From: Fasciola hepatica
Lineage: Eukaryota; Platyhelminthes; Trematoda; Plagiorchiida; Fasciolidae
DNA: 64,000 bases
Reading direction: 5' to 3'
Assembly: GCA_948099385.1 (NCBI GenBank)
Contig: CANUEZ040000105.1
Span: 2,367,001-2,431,000, forward strand
Shown here in pieces: positions 1-13,298 of this stretch. Each line of letters begins with the position of its first letter. Positions within the stretch are counted from its first letter, which is position 1. Made by a program: the position numbers and the translations under genes. A model generated the notes under the pieces. It did not search any database. It was not told the origin of the DNA and worked only from the letters and a program-made list of their open reading frames with translations.

Positions 1-3000
1 CTAACTGGCTTTTTGTTTTATATTTTATACTATATCCCAACTCGAATCTCGCCAACAGGTGTCAAGTCTGGGTCACGTTATCCGTTTCTTTGAATTCTTT
101 TAAAATCTGACTACTAATTTTCTCTTCACAGCAGTGCAGATAGTCGCTCGAGAAATTTGCTAACTCAAGAAATGGAACACAAATCAATATACTCTAATCT
201 TTTTTCTCGTCATCAAGAGCCCAAATTATTCATTTGCGCAAGTTGATGGGTCTTGTTTACATAAGACACACAAAACAGACCTTCTGGAAATAGAAACAAC
301 GACACTGAGGTCAGAAATTCAAGTTGGCAAAATAGGGTAGAATGTGAAAGACCGATGGTATAGATTTCAACTACAGTAGTGGAATTGGAATGTCATTAGG
401 TTAAATTTCTACGATTGGTAACCGGTCAATCAAGAAGTATAAGTTCATTCTAGTGAGAGGATTCTCCTGAATATACACGGTTACATTATCCGTCTACCGA
501 GCACTGAATCTGTGACCTTTGCTGACGCCTAAACGTTTGCGACCTAAACTCTAAGCTCAGTTACTCGGAACCCGGGAGAACAGTTACCCGCGGACTGACT
601 CGCTGATTTTTCATTGCTTCAGTCAAGGTTGATGCTGCTCCACGGAGCTTTGAAGCAGAATTTTATCCGTAGGATTTGCCACTCTCATCTTAAAAAGTGC
701 ACATTTGTGACTTCCATGGGAACCACCGTCAAAGTGAGGAAATCTCAATTCCAGTTCGGCAACAGCAGAATCCTCTGCATCTCCTAATTTGGTGAACTGA
801 TATAGTGAAACTTGATCGTATTTCTCGTAGGACTGAATTCAGTTACCACGCAGCTGGAATTATTCAAGTATTGCGTTCCTAAAATACATTTAGTCGGTAT
901 TCGGCTCACAGTGTCATTCAATTCAAGCGACCCTTGGACATTTACGCAGCTCTGTCGTGATAGTTTTTAAATTTAGATAGCGCGGCATACCTTAAATCTC
1001 CCAGTCATTTATCCACTAGTATCCGAATCACTTCTGATAAAAATGGGCTTCAAGCCTCTCATGGATAAATCTGTCTGAAAACAGTGTGGAGTGTTTTTAT
1101 CATGGGCAGAAGCAGTACAACGTTTGATTTCAACTAATTATGAATTAAAGTACCTTTTCCAAAAATAGTACAAAATTGGTGTATGAAAAAAATAAAAAGC
1201 AAATATTTCCTATTCTCGTTTGAAATGTACGACATGGTTATACTATCCATTTTCTACGGATACGATAATGCGGACTGCTCGGCAGGAAAGTAGACGAATC
1301 CGTGTCCAGCTAAACCAGAGTAGCTGAGTCTAGCATATCCCGGGTTTGGAACTTATTTTCTTATTTTCCCCAAGATTACATTGCAATTATGCATAATTCA
1401 CGACGCAGACTTGGAAACCCTACAACGAGATGTCACGCACAATACGTTCGACATAGATGCAAACGGTGAGGCAGTGATACTTTCAGTTATTTGTGATTAA
1501 TGACAATCTCAGATGATACTGCATGATCTATGCTCTGTAAGAACCCAGACATGAAGGATAATATAGGAAAAGGCAAGAAGCGAAATTGCCATGGTAGTCT
1601 TCCAGGTGTGTGGTAGTGGCCAAATTACCTCCGTATATGTTTCGTAAAACAGCTTGTGTTTATTTGTTACATCAGTTTAGGACTGATAAAAGATTTCCGA
1701 ACTTACTGAACCTTTTTTCAAATACAAACCATGACTCTCACCGATAGTGAACTGAGTCTGATGCCGAACAGTCTTCTTAACGATATTCATGTTGCAGTGC
1801 ATATTTGCATAAGTAATACACGTATGCAAAAAAGTAGTAGGCAAATGGATAGACAAAGCTTGCCTGGAAGCACACGACTAATTTCACGGTTATTGCCCCT
1901 CATCGTGTGTGTGTACACAGTACTCCTCTGCCCGCTAATCTGCATGTTTTTTACACTATAGATCAAATACTAGTGAGGATGAAAATTGGTTGATTCCGAA
2001 TTATGAGTGGAGACTGTCCAACGGGCATTCTACTGTGGAACCAAAAATGTGATTATTGATAATTGTTCAAGATCCAACTCGAAGAACAGTGAGGCAGAGA
2101 GTTACCCAGTGTGCATGACTGAGGGCGGTAAAAATAGTAAAGTCAGTCTTACACTTCCATGAAATATTGCCCAACAATCTTCATACTAATTAGTAAAAAT
2201 TTATCACTTTTCATACATAGCTTTGCTGATTTTTCAGACTGGGCTTAAAACAGCCATCAGACATCATAGATGTGACTTCTCAGTGGACTATGAATAGAAG
2301 ATCATCCATTCACTCATTCGACGCCTAAAATTATATCATACATACACATAACTATTACAGATACTGCTTAAAATAATAATAATGGTACTGATATTGCTAA
2401 TACCAACAAAAATGCTAGATAGGATTTGGGCACATAAGGCAGTCACCTGGTACAGAATGGTAATCTTCCGATAGTGTCGAAGCAAAATCGTCAAGGGTTG
2501 AACCCAGTTCTTTTTCTTCTTTCATGGTAGATTACTGTAACAGTTTCACTTGTCTATCAGTAATGAACTGTGCAATTACTTTTTCGATTTATATAAAGGT
2601 ATATATATATATATATGCCATCTCGTTTAAGAAAGACTGTTATTGCTGAGAGTGGTTGCCTCACACATATCGACTATTTATTGGATAATCTCAAGTCATT
2701 GTAGAGAAAATGTGATTGACAGTACGAATACGATGGGGATAATTAAGTCAGATATAATAAAATAGCAGAGGACATGCGCTTTTCAGGCAAAATTTCGTAC
2801 ATATTCCCAGCAAATATTTTGAGTGACTTTGCTAACATTCCATTCCTGAATAAACTCAGTAAGTAAGCTCTTTTCAAAAGTAAATCCGAATATGTGATAA
2901 AGGTCTTAAGTGTTTTCCTAAATCCCTTCCGCCCAAGGCTTCTACTGTGCCTTTTGAAGCAGACTCCGAGTCACTCTATTTCTGGCTGTTATAACACTAA

Positions 3001-6000
3001 GTGAGTTACGGACCTAACTGGAGGACCCTTCAGGCTACAAGATATCTCCGTAAACTTCAAAAAATTGCAATAAAATGAACATTTGTCTGTGTCTAAGTAG
3101 CTTATTGTCGTTACCATGATCGGTTTCGTCTGGTTTTGTTTACCTTAGCAACGCAGACGACGTGATAACGTGGTAATTAGATCATGAGATATGTCACAAA
3201 AACATTAGTTTCAGACTGGCCTGTCATACGCGATGACTCTATCAAGGATCACTTGGACAAAAACCTCAGACGTTTTCCGGGTCCAGGCAATGCAGTTCAG
3301 TTCTCTAGAAAGATGAATAAAAGTAGGAAGTCAATAATTGTCAACGATGCAACGTTGCGTTAGTTCATCTAAATTTTTGAAGAAATAGCCGGATTCTATT
3401 CAAACAGTTTTCTTCTCTTGTTAGTGAATGCATCTTGCTGTTTTTGCATCAGGGTTTAAATGAAAAATCCGTCAAACTAACGCATTTCCGCCACTGTTTA
3501 GTATGTCGCGGGCAAATAGAGCCGATGCATTTGTAGAAGAGCTAGAATTGGGTAGGAACATCGTACCAGCCCTCGTATTTGGGTCCAAAAGTTCCCTCAA
3601 CCGGTCGGCTGGAGACACTGAAGGATAGGGCAGCGAACCGTGAACAGTGATCATTACCTTGTCACCTTCTGTCGGATCAGAATGACTGATCATTGTATAT
3701 TTGTACAGTTAAACTACGTATTTCGTGTGCTGGCTACCAGGGCTTTCTTTGGTTTTCCCACCTGTGTAGGTCCACTTCCTGTCCACCTTCTATATTCGTT
3801 CTTCATTTTTCTACGTGCAACATGGTAAGAAAGGCAGTGGTCAGTGGGCTTGCCCTACTGTTCAACGCTGTACGATGATGACATTGATGAGCTTCGAGCC
3901 TAGAGGGCTACGTAAATGGAAAAACATTTTCGACTGGACAAAAGCTCACCAGACACCAGGTGGTTGGGGCATGTGTTGCGATTTCTCGAGGCTGGAATTC
4001 CTCGGTGAGCAATGTTCGAAAGGGTAGGAAGTGGTTGGAAGATGAACAACGGTGTTCAACCTAAAACCTAAGCAGTGGACTTGGCTAAGTATGGTGTGTT
4101 AGGCTTCACGAGTGGGGCTCGGAAGTGATTCTCCCATTTGGTCATTAGATACATTAAAGGATATCGTTAGGAGTCATAATTAGTAGCTCGTTTTTATTCA
4201 CTAACTGTCTTTTTCGGTTTGATGGTATCACTTGCACTTCCTCTCACACTTTTCAGACATATTTTAGCCTATTTCCCATAGAGGTGTCTCTAAAAGATAA
4301 CCAAAATCCACCGTACCCAGTGGATAACTAATGGTTCTTCGGGCTTACCTAAACTTAACCGTGGAGGTTAGCAAAACTTCCATTGAACCTGTATTACTCT
4401 TTGTATAAATCTTGGTTGGCAGCGACAACAATAAACAGGAGTGAAAAATTCTAAATAACATATACTGTGTTCAACAAAAGTACTGTAAAAACTATTGGCA
4501 CACCTTTTAATGAGCCATTTCAATTTGAACTTGCACATGTAACGGAGCTAACAACTGATACAAACCTGAATTTTGAATAACCTAGAATTTATTTGAGAGA
4601 TGCACTGGAAAAGTTATTTGATTACGGGAGATATTATGCTTATTAGCTTTTAGCAAAGGTGATTACTAAAGCTGAGTAAAGGATTACAAATCAAAATCGA
4701 AAATGCCAACTAAATGGCTTGAGAAATACTGTCTTTATATTTATCCTGAAACTTAGTTTATTGAAACCCAGCTGCAACACATGTTCAAGAGCTCTTCAAA
4801 TATAAGACAAAACTAAAACTATCTGGAGAATTGGTGTATAACTCGTGAGTTTCTCAGTTAGATGATCAGTTCTCTGTGGCGTCTACATCCCTGTTGTTCA
4901 CGGTATGCATTATTTATCGTCAGAGTTGGATTCAAAAGAGGTTTCGGCTGAATGAAAACTAATGCAAAAGATTTTCTGAGCAAATTTTGGAAAAATTCTG
5001 TTACGCGAAGCAAAGTGAACAGCTATAGATTAATAAAGCATTGAAATTTTCACAGCCGACCGCGACGCGGACATGGTTCTGATGTTGCAAAATATCACAT
5101 GTTTGATGGCGATAACAGGTGGCTTGGTTCCCACAGGGATTTCTTAGACTAGGTAGCCTAAATAAAAGGATTTTGTTGGTATCGAACAAAAGTTGTCGTT
5201 TACAATCACAGATCTCATATCACAGATTCTTTATGATAATTTGAAAACTGATTATCACCAAAAATATGGCAAAACGATACAAGTATCTCTAAGCCATAAA
5301 AGTTCGGTTACAATATTGCATGTTTGGGAACACTATCACATTTTGGAGACTAGTCCGGTCGAAGTATCATCTTATGGTTCTAAAGACAGACTGTTCGTCT
5401 ATCCACTTTCCTCAAGACTCATATGATATCAATATAATGTCTAATGTGAAGTGCTCAGGTATAGGGATAGTTGGGCTAGATAGTAAGGGGTATGCATTCC
5501 TGATGAGCAGGAACAACGGAGAGACCGGTCTTTTGCCTCCGGGGAAGTTTGCTCCAATCATTCAGATACAGTGTCATACTACTTGCATAATTAGCTCGAC
5601 GATCACATGGTTTTGACTAGTCTGAATTATGTTCACATCCGAAAGACATCCGGAAACAAACAACAATTTCGATCCACTTGGAAAGTATTTGAATATTCAT
5701 TTCATGGCGAGTAAATATTTTATAAATATATATCTCAGAAATAAAATGTTCCGTTTTACATCAGAAAAAGAGTCAAGCCAAAGAAAGGGGAAAGACCATT
5801 AGCCGAGACGAATAATATCACCGATAAGGAAATTGCGACAAAAACTTGCAAGTCCTGTCCACAAAAGTATTCCGTTAGCATCTATTACTTATTGCCTTTG
5901 CTTTACAGTGGAAAGACGATCGACTTCGGTGAGGGTGACGGAAGGAATTTCGGGCAAACGAGGGTTGCGCTTGCAATGCTACATGTTTCAGTTTTTTCAG

Positions 6001-9000
6001 CTATATCTACGCGTGGGAATGTTAGATTAGTTGAGCCCTTCGGGTTTTCCCATTGAGTCGTTCCCTTTCCTGGGCAAGGATGCAGTTAAACACAGGGAAT
6101 TAAACTGATAATGAATTGAAAAAAACGGCCAAAAGTTATTTTGTTTCAAAAATAGCACCGAATGGAAAAACGAAGAGAGAAAAATTGAAATTTATTGCTT
6201 TCTTACTGAGCCGACTGTCTTCTCCTTTTTCTCATACATGGTACTTTTCGGGAAACTCTGGCTCAAATGTGGAAAAAAATTCTGAAAAGCAAGTAATACC
6301 ATGTAAAAACCATGAGAATTACTGTTAGATACACAAAAGCCTAACGTGTCACACGTGTTCTCTATTCCTCGCTTTACTTTTCCACAATGCGCCCATTAAA
6401 TGAGACTTTACCTTTCTGAAATTTACCCAGTTGGCAACTGAAAAACGGGAGCCATAGAAAATACTTGTATAACTCATGTTATATTCTCAGACATTTGATC
6501 CGTCTACGCACCATGGAATTTTAGCCCATGACCTCATTTTGGTCGTCTTATAGCATTCCTCCGACAGTTTACATTCATAACAAATGCTTTACTCTGTTGC
6601 TCACTAATGTTTAATGAGGGGCTTCCAATTCTGTGAGAGTAAATAACTGCAAAACACCTATTTGTCCAAAAGATTTACAACTAAGTTGTTCCTTTAAGTT
6701 AATTTTGTTGAATTATTTACTTAAACCATTTGACAGAGTAACATTCATCGCCATCGAGCACTTCAGCTAAAGGAATGTTTACTACTGAATGGGTCGATTG
6801 CGGAGTGTATTATAAAGTTTAGGTGGATCTTCTCTATACAGAACAAAACATTCGTTGGAAGTATCAGTATATTTTCAGAAAAGGAAATGAGGCTTTAAAT
6901 GCTTTTCATTTACCCCATCACAAGTCACCAGAAGCTAGAGCATTTGACATTCGCTGCTCAATGGGCCAGCAAAGAAAAACACGGCTGTAGGAAGCAAATC
7001 ATCCAAGTTAAACAAACTATTACGTAAAAGAAGTATTGTTCTCCCAAGCAAGTAGCAAACAGTATCATTTACTAACAGCAGAAGACATGGTTCACTGGTT
7101 TTTCGAGAAATGATACTTAAGTTGTTTGCACGCTGTGGGTAAAATGGAGGTAAGCGGTATGGGGATGTTCATGTTGAATTACCGCTGAGAATTCAGTGAA
7201 TTACGAGCCCATCAACGAAAACAACCGTGCATGGCTGATGGTCACTCAGTTTTTCGTAAGCTCCCATTCATGAGTTGTAATGAGATAGTGGTTGGTGGAT
7301 TTAGACAGTAAAAGACGGAGAAAACTACTCATTAGCTCGGCTATAAAGATCAGAGTTCGGTCATCCGTAAATGGCTCTTGTGATTCAGCTTGTACATGAA
7401 CTAAGTTATAAGCACCTAATTTATCTCATTAAAACTCGTTCAAATGGAAAATGAAGCCGCTATAAACTAGTAAAGTTTCTTGTTATCGAAGAAACTTGCC
7501 CAACAAAAGAAAAGCTAAACTGCTTCCCGTCCAGAATATTACACTTGATTACTGAACAAACACGTTCGGACAATGAACGTCATCGGCATACTCACATCAG
7601 GGTTACTCCAGGAGGTGTAAATGGACACGTGACAAAGCGGAAACTCGAAAAAATGACAAATTCATTATATTAACTACTTCCAAATAAAGCTGATTATCAG
7701 GCAGTGTTAAGAACTATCGGACAGTGACAGTATACAACCGCATATGGGGGAGCAAACTTTACGTGTTTCATCGAGATTCCCTCATGGATTGTCCAGGATT
7801 TTAGGTTATTCATTTTGGTCACTATATCACCGTAAACTTTGTCGACTTGATGGAAAGCCGATTCTTAGTCATCCATCTCCAATCATCTCTCCCTTCCCGA
7901 TTTTTTCAACCGAACGTGTATTCCAAAGAGTGTGAAAATAATTATCAAGGCGTATAGGTTACTTAGCGGGTTGCTGTGTTGTCACGCTTTCATTTACACC
8001 GCTTAATTTAACCCGTACCCAAGTAGGCTGATAAAGTTCACTATCCAGGCATGATTTTCTTGAAGCGGAAAAGTTTTGCTTTTCATTTTAAGGTAAGTTT
8101 TCTTCGATAATAAGAGCGTTTGACTCGTGAGTTGTATCTTCATTCCTAGTTTGAACTAATTAGAATGAAATAATTCAGGTCGTCGTACCTTTGTTTGTGT
8201 AAAGGCTGACTCAGTGCAGCAATTTTTAAAGAACTACCTATTTCATTGCTACTAGTTGAAATAAAACCGCATTCATGTTGCTTTTCAAAGTCTCATTTGC
8301 TTTCTTATGCTGGTCTTTAGAGCAGTATCGAAATTTTCGGTTTAAGCTACTGGAGAAATCTTGGGGAGATTCGGTTCGTGGAGATGTCTTCTGCTCTGTG
8401 TTTCTCGCAGATTCGGCAGTTGTTTTCCTCCGAAAGACAGCTGTCCCGACTCAAGTCTTGGTTTGAGCCCTTTCTAAAACATAAAAATGTAATGAGCGGT
8501 TTGTTTCTCATTTCTGCCGTTGCTTGTCGGGTAAACTTACATTTTTTGTGAATCATCATCATTGTACGTTATTTGCCATGCTCTTGCAGTTTTTGCTTTC
8601 TGCGGTGACGTAATTCACAATCAGAGTTGTTTTTTACTGGGGAAATGAGTTCCTATTTTCCATAACCAGTTATGGACGTGTGATATATCATATGTAGAAA
8701 CAGTAAACGACTAAATGCAAGCCATCCTGTTTAACAGAGTCGATAAAACGCAATCAGTTACATTACCACTCGCTGTTCGGGCCATCAACGCGATAATGAT
8801 GTCAATGGGTAATATAATTATGAATCATGAGTGAAGGAATCGTGTTAGCTAGCGCGAAAGAAGCCGTGCAGCGTCTTACGCCTTCCAATAATAAAATAAA
8901 TGTAGCGCATATTTGGATGCAACAGATAACTGTTCATAATGCACATTTCGTGCGATGAAATATTTGAGAAATAAGACCTTTAAGTGGATTCTTTTTTGAG

Positions 9001-9629
9001 CTGGCTAGCAAATAATATCCTAACAGCTACAGAGTATCTCGACTTGTCCTTCTACGTTTTCATACCGCTTGCTGAACAATCTATTCGTGATCCGTTTTTG
9101 GTACATTTTTTTCTTGGAAACGTCAATGAGGACCGTTAAAACCGGTGAGGTAAAAAGTCATCCCGGCCTCAGTCCGGTTCAGACTCTTGTTCTAATAATC
9201 CACCTGATATTATCATTTGGGTTTTAGCGAGTAAAAACGTTATCCGTGAATCATTTCAGGTTTTCAACTGTCCTTAAACACTATATCATCGGTTTGGGGC
9301 ACTTATCAACATTTTAAGGTATCTTTCAGGCTATTCCCATATCAACCATCTCTGCTGCTTCCAGTGATTTCCCAGCCCTCAGGAAACCTTATCAGTTTAT
9401 TGTGAAAGTCTTGCGGCCACCAAAAACCGAAGTTTCTATATATATTACTGATATATATTGTCGCTACAGATCAGAGCGCGATCCAGTAAATAAGCAATAT
9501 TATTTGATGGAAAACTCACTTTCCGTTTCCTCATCCACTAAACCAAAGGCGAAAACCGGAACAGAACGGGAGATTTTCCGAGCAGAAGCTGTACCAGCTG
9601 AACTAGCTCGATACGGTCAATCGCAAAAT
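1..9629. other. No supported gene; unannotated AT-rich sequence
   Basis: I find no recognisable protein domain, RNA gene or transposon in this block. The open frames are short (at most about 98 codons), lack domain motifs and overlap each other in several frames, as expected by chance. Isolated pyrimidine-rich AG acceptor-like sites occur but do not pair with convincing coding exons. The only simple feature is an (AT)n run near 2,600. It could be intron or intergenic sequence containing repeats too old to recognise by eye. Confidence 0.5.
2600..2617. repeat. (AT)n microsatellite
   Basis: About nine uninterrupted AT dinucleotides. It is a simple repeat with no associated gene. Confidence 0.9.
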
Positions 9630-10720
9630 TTGAGCACAAACCCTCTGTGTCCACCCTTCGTGCAGTCAGCTACATTGCTAATTCTACCGCTTGTACTCTT
9701 GGTCACCGTGACCACACTATCAGGTTATTTTTCTCGTCTATCCAAAGGCACTTGATCCTCTTCAGTGCGGTACTTCCCTAAATATTCTGTACAACAATGT
9801 GATTAAAAGTTCTAATTTGAACACCTTTTGTGAATACTTTGCTAACAGCATAAAATTTACTTCACCTGATAATCGACGTTCATCTTTTCTTCAAGTTATT
9901 TCTGGTGTTCTTTGGGGTGCCATTCCGTCCCCTTTTCTCTTCTCCCTTTATGTTAGTAAACTCTACATTTTACTTAATTTCATTGTCTGCAAACATGTGA
10001 ATAATGTTTTGCCTGGGTGTGTCTATAACGGAAACGAAGGTGTGAATTTTCTTCAATAATCTTTAAATGAACTTTGATATTAGTCTACTTCCCATTCTCT
10101 TTCGTTTAACCTCCTAAGATGCATTGACATGCCGTTCAAATTTCAATATGGATCACTCTGCCAAATTGTTTTATTAACATTCCATATTTATCGATTGTTA
10201 ACCAACTTCTACCTAGAGCTTCTTACGTCCGTAACCTAGGAGTTACTCTAAATCACAGTCTTTTCTGGGCTATTCACGTAGAAACTGTCTTCATTAAAGT
10301 CATTCAGACTAAGAGAAATTAACTTACCTTACAATCTTGTACTTCAGTTTCTAACCTCTTGTATTCTCCTTCTTTACCTTTACTTCTCTCCTATTATTTT
10401 TCCTGGCTTGAAAGGAAGAGATTGTGATCTTATCACCAAATGTCTGAAATTGCTTTCCCTCTGTAACAACTATAGCAGAAATACTCTAACGGACCCTAAC
10501 ATCACCAAGCATTTTGATACTTGTGACCAAATCACAAATAGGTTACTTCTCAACACAAATCATTGTCTTCACTTCACACTCTCTAACGCCATCTCTTTCC
10601 CATCCACTCGCCGGAAATTCAAAATGCTTTGCTCACACACGGCTACATAAAGGACTAGCCTCATTCCTTACCACGTCCGCCACCAAGTAATCAACGATTT
10701 CGTTATTCACCTTCGTCATT
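9630..10720 (+). pseudogene. LINE L1: degraded non-LTR reverse transcriptase
   Basis: Fragment of a non-LTR retrotransposon RT, read across several frames. In order I see an RSTLDAV-like segment (STLRAVSYIANS, about 9,650), a degraded FLDF-type catalytic region (FLVYPKALDP), a GVPQGSILSPLLF-like block (GVLWGAIPSPFLFSLY, about 9,905), a ruined YADD box (KHVNNV, about 9,990) and the late LGVTL motif followed by W..H (LGVTLNHSLFWAIHVE, about 10,230). The C-terminal part runs to about 10,700. Frame changes and stops make it non-functional and the YADD aspartates are lost. The order matches CR1/jockey-type elements such as those of flatworms (family knowledge). No 5' endonuclease was recognised, so it is probably 5'-truncated. 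It shares architecture with L2 to L5 in this window. Confidence 0.75.
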
Positions 10721-11340
10721 AATCAATTTGTATATACAGCTTCATTTTTCATCCAGTCATTCCCCTGCAGCTTCCATTTAACCTGTTGATTTCATTTTCA
10801 TAATTTGTGTCCTGTTAAGATATTCACCTGGCCAACTCGTGAGTTGCATGTGCATGTACGGTGGACCTCTATCATTCATGATCCATTTTCTCCTTTTCTA
10901 AGGCATGAGCCTAGTTTATACTCACTTTTTACGACGTATATTGCTTAAGCTTTCTTCATTCATGTTCTTGACTACGGCGTCTTGTGATTGTACTTTTTCT
11001 GCGTTAGAAAAATTTGCTGAACATTTAACTCATGCATTCAAAACTGTCCACCGGATAGTCGAACTCCCGACCGCAATCCAACTACCACTGTACTACATCG
11101 GTAACTCACGGGACATATCTGTGGCATGAACAGATCTATTGTAAGGTTTAGTCGTTCAAACTGACACATGTCCCTTCTGTCGTTTTTCAGGTACAAAGTA
11201 TCTGTTATTTTTTATTGACAATTCTCTCAGATATTCTAACTACAGATCATTTTCTCTTTCTGCTGCAGAAGCAAACATATCGTGTTATTGAGTAGGAGGA
11301 GATTGACGTTGCACTATAAGATTCGTAAGGCAGGGTTAGT
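10721..11340. other. Probable LINE 3' flank; nothing else recognised
   Basis: Pyrimidine-rich sequence follows the L1 RT remnant and may be its 3' region. No poly(A) or tandem tail was clear. A 74-codon open frame near 10,905 has no recognisable motif. Confidence 0.3.
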
Positions 11341-11500
11341 ACCCAACTCGTCATTGTTAACCATTGCAACACTTTATAACTATTTCATTCTAGTTAAGAG
11401 TCATCAGCAGTGCAGGTCCACTGAGCCCCAACACGGACTCGAACCCAGGCTGAACGGCTGTAAGTCAAACTCCCAATCACCAGGCTATCCGGACGGGCTT
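11341..11500 (-). repeat. SINE-like family B, copy 1
   Basis: Read on the minus strand it has a tRNA-like head (GATAGCCTGGTGATTGGGAG, then a B-box-like GGGTTCGAGTCC). A shared body follows: GGTGGAY-type segment, GCACTGCTGATGA, then a block close to AATGAAATAGTTATAAAG. The same order occurs at 11,757, 17,485 and 63,820. Recurrence at four places with varying divergence supports a dispersed tRNA-derived SINE. The orientation is opposite to the copy 250 bp downstream, so the pair forms an imperfect inverted repeat. Confidence 0.7.
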
Positions 11501-11756
11501 GCAATCGTATGTCGGGCGTTGATACTGTGTGCTGAACCAAACCGTGCAAAGCCTTAACTCCTTCCAGTCGTATACATATAGTATCTAAACTATGTATGTT
11601 ATTTATAAACGAAAGCTTTAGTTGTACTCATGCTCTGCAGGGAAGTAATCCATCACTTAACTCGATCGTTGTGCGGGAGACGGAGTTTTACCGTTCAGAG
11701 CCAGTGACGGAATGGTGCTATATCATGTAGTATAGGTGTTCAACAAATCTTCGGGA

Positions 11757-11930
11757 ATCAGTTGGGATAGCCTGATGGTTAGGTGTTCGTTTCACAATGG
11801 TTCGAGCCCCGGCCGAGGCTCCGTGGATGCGTACTGCCGGTGATTTCTTAACAAAATGAAACAGTTGTAAAGAGCTTCCATGGAGTTCAGTGGTACAGCC
11901 CATATCGTGCGTAACGCTAGTGAGACCAAG
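11757..11930 (+). repeat. SINE-like family B, copy 2
   Basis: The clearest copy of family B. The head is TTGGGATAGCCTGATGGTTA followed by a good Pol III B box (GGTTCGAGCCC). The body carries TCCGTGGATGCGTACTGC, the AATGAAACAGTTGTAAAG block and AGCTTCCATGGAGTTC. A-box and B-box spacing is compatible with an internal tRNA-type promoter (known for SINEs). No A-rich tail or clean target-site duplication was found. Confidence 0.75.
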
Positions 11931-13170
11931 TTTCTGCTAGACTGATATTTCAATAAGTTGGTATATGTTCTACAAAGCTCTTACAATCTTCTTTTGGATT
12001 CCTCTGTAAATCACGTATGTGCTGGAAATTCACCTTATAGAGGTTGCATGAAAACTTCCACTGATTTGATTTGGCTTCATTAGAGGTAACCAGAAGTCAG
12101 ATCCTTGGACTTAATGGGAACCGGGTAAGATCCAAATAGGTTAGGTGTGGTAGCTATCCGGGCTGTGATGCATTAGGGTATACCACTTGATAGGAAGGCT
12201 AAGTAATCGAAGTACAAACATTTTCTGTGGTTCAAATACTATCAATCTCGAAGAAACTGTTCATCAGTGATAACGTCAAGTTATCTCTGAGTGTGTTCTC
12301 ATTGTTTGCTCACTTGTTCCACGCAGACGTGTTTTACACTTCGTCAAGGATAAAAGCTTCTGGGAGGAAGGCAGCCATTCGATCATCATTTGCGAAAATC
12401 ACGTGGTGATTATTTACTACAAAACCTCAAAAATTAGTCATACTTTTCATTTCCCCATTTTCTGACCGGCAATCTTCATCGAGTTAAATAAGGTCAGACA
12501 ACTTTATCTTTCCACAGATCCTCATGAGACTAGTGTAAAACATTTAGTTGGATAGAATTTCACATTTTATCCATAGTTTGTTGTATATTATGCGAAAAGT
12601 AGGAAATAGACCTTCATATGCAAGGAATTTTTGTGGGTTTTGAATTCCAGTAGTACCCGTGTAAGGCACAGTACTCGAGTGCCATTGATTGCAGCAGGTT
12701 TATAACTTGTCACATTGGTCACAGCTCGACTTTTATTGAGTCCAAAAAAATAACCAAACAAATGAAGATATCGAACTGCATGACATTATATCACACCATA
12801 TTTAATATAACATCCGGAGAATAAATTATTGGCAGAAAATGTTATAATTTTCTCGGTAATAAAACATTCTTCTGTTCATAATCATTTTGACGAAGCGGTA
12901 GCTTCATACGGCAATTTGTGATCAAAAATTTATGTAATGACAAGCATTCAGTACAGTGAAATTCACACTAATTCCAAATGGTTATATCTGGTCTCCCTTG
13001 CTATCCCAGTATTTGTGCACTTTACGCGGTAAAAATAATCCTAGTAGGGAATAAGACCTAGTGTATTAGTCTTGTGGATGTGGTAAGATGAACTGATGCC
13101 AAGATCACTTCGGAATATATCGAAAAAACGATGCGCCATTCTATATATTTGTTACCTGGTAACAGCACTG
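11931..13170. other. No supported gene
   Basis: Short unconnected frames only. No repeat family seen elsewhere in the window was recognised here. Confidence 0.4.
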
Positions 13171-13172
13171 TT

Positions 13173-13298
13173 GAAAAAGATGGTAGTCAATTGACATTTC
13201 AGTTGCTGCGGGTAAACGTTCTCAAAGTAATATTGTAAATGGGTCGTGAGAAAGGTTACCAGCTGTAACCGAAATGTCGACTGATAACCGTCTTTTCC
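13173..13298. repeat. Foldback / MITE-like inverted repeat
   Basis: Two arms of about 50 bp (13,173-13,224 and 13,249-13,298) are imperfect reverse complements around a spacer of about 25 bp. Matching cores include TTGACATTTCAGTTGCTG against the complement of AGCTGTAACCGAAATGTCGA. The arms carry scattered mismatches. There is no coding potential. Size and structure fit a foldback element or deleted MITE; one copy only was seen in this window. Confidence 0.65.

Noticed and set aside
9402..9755. 117-codon frame as an independent gene
   Set aside because: Its 3' part overlaps the L1 RT region, where the RT reads in a different frame; the rest has no recognisable motif.
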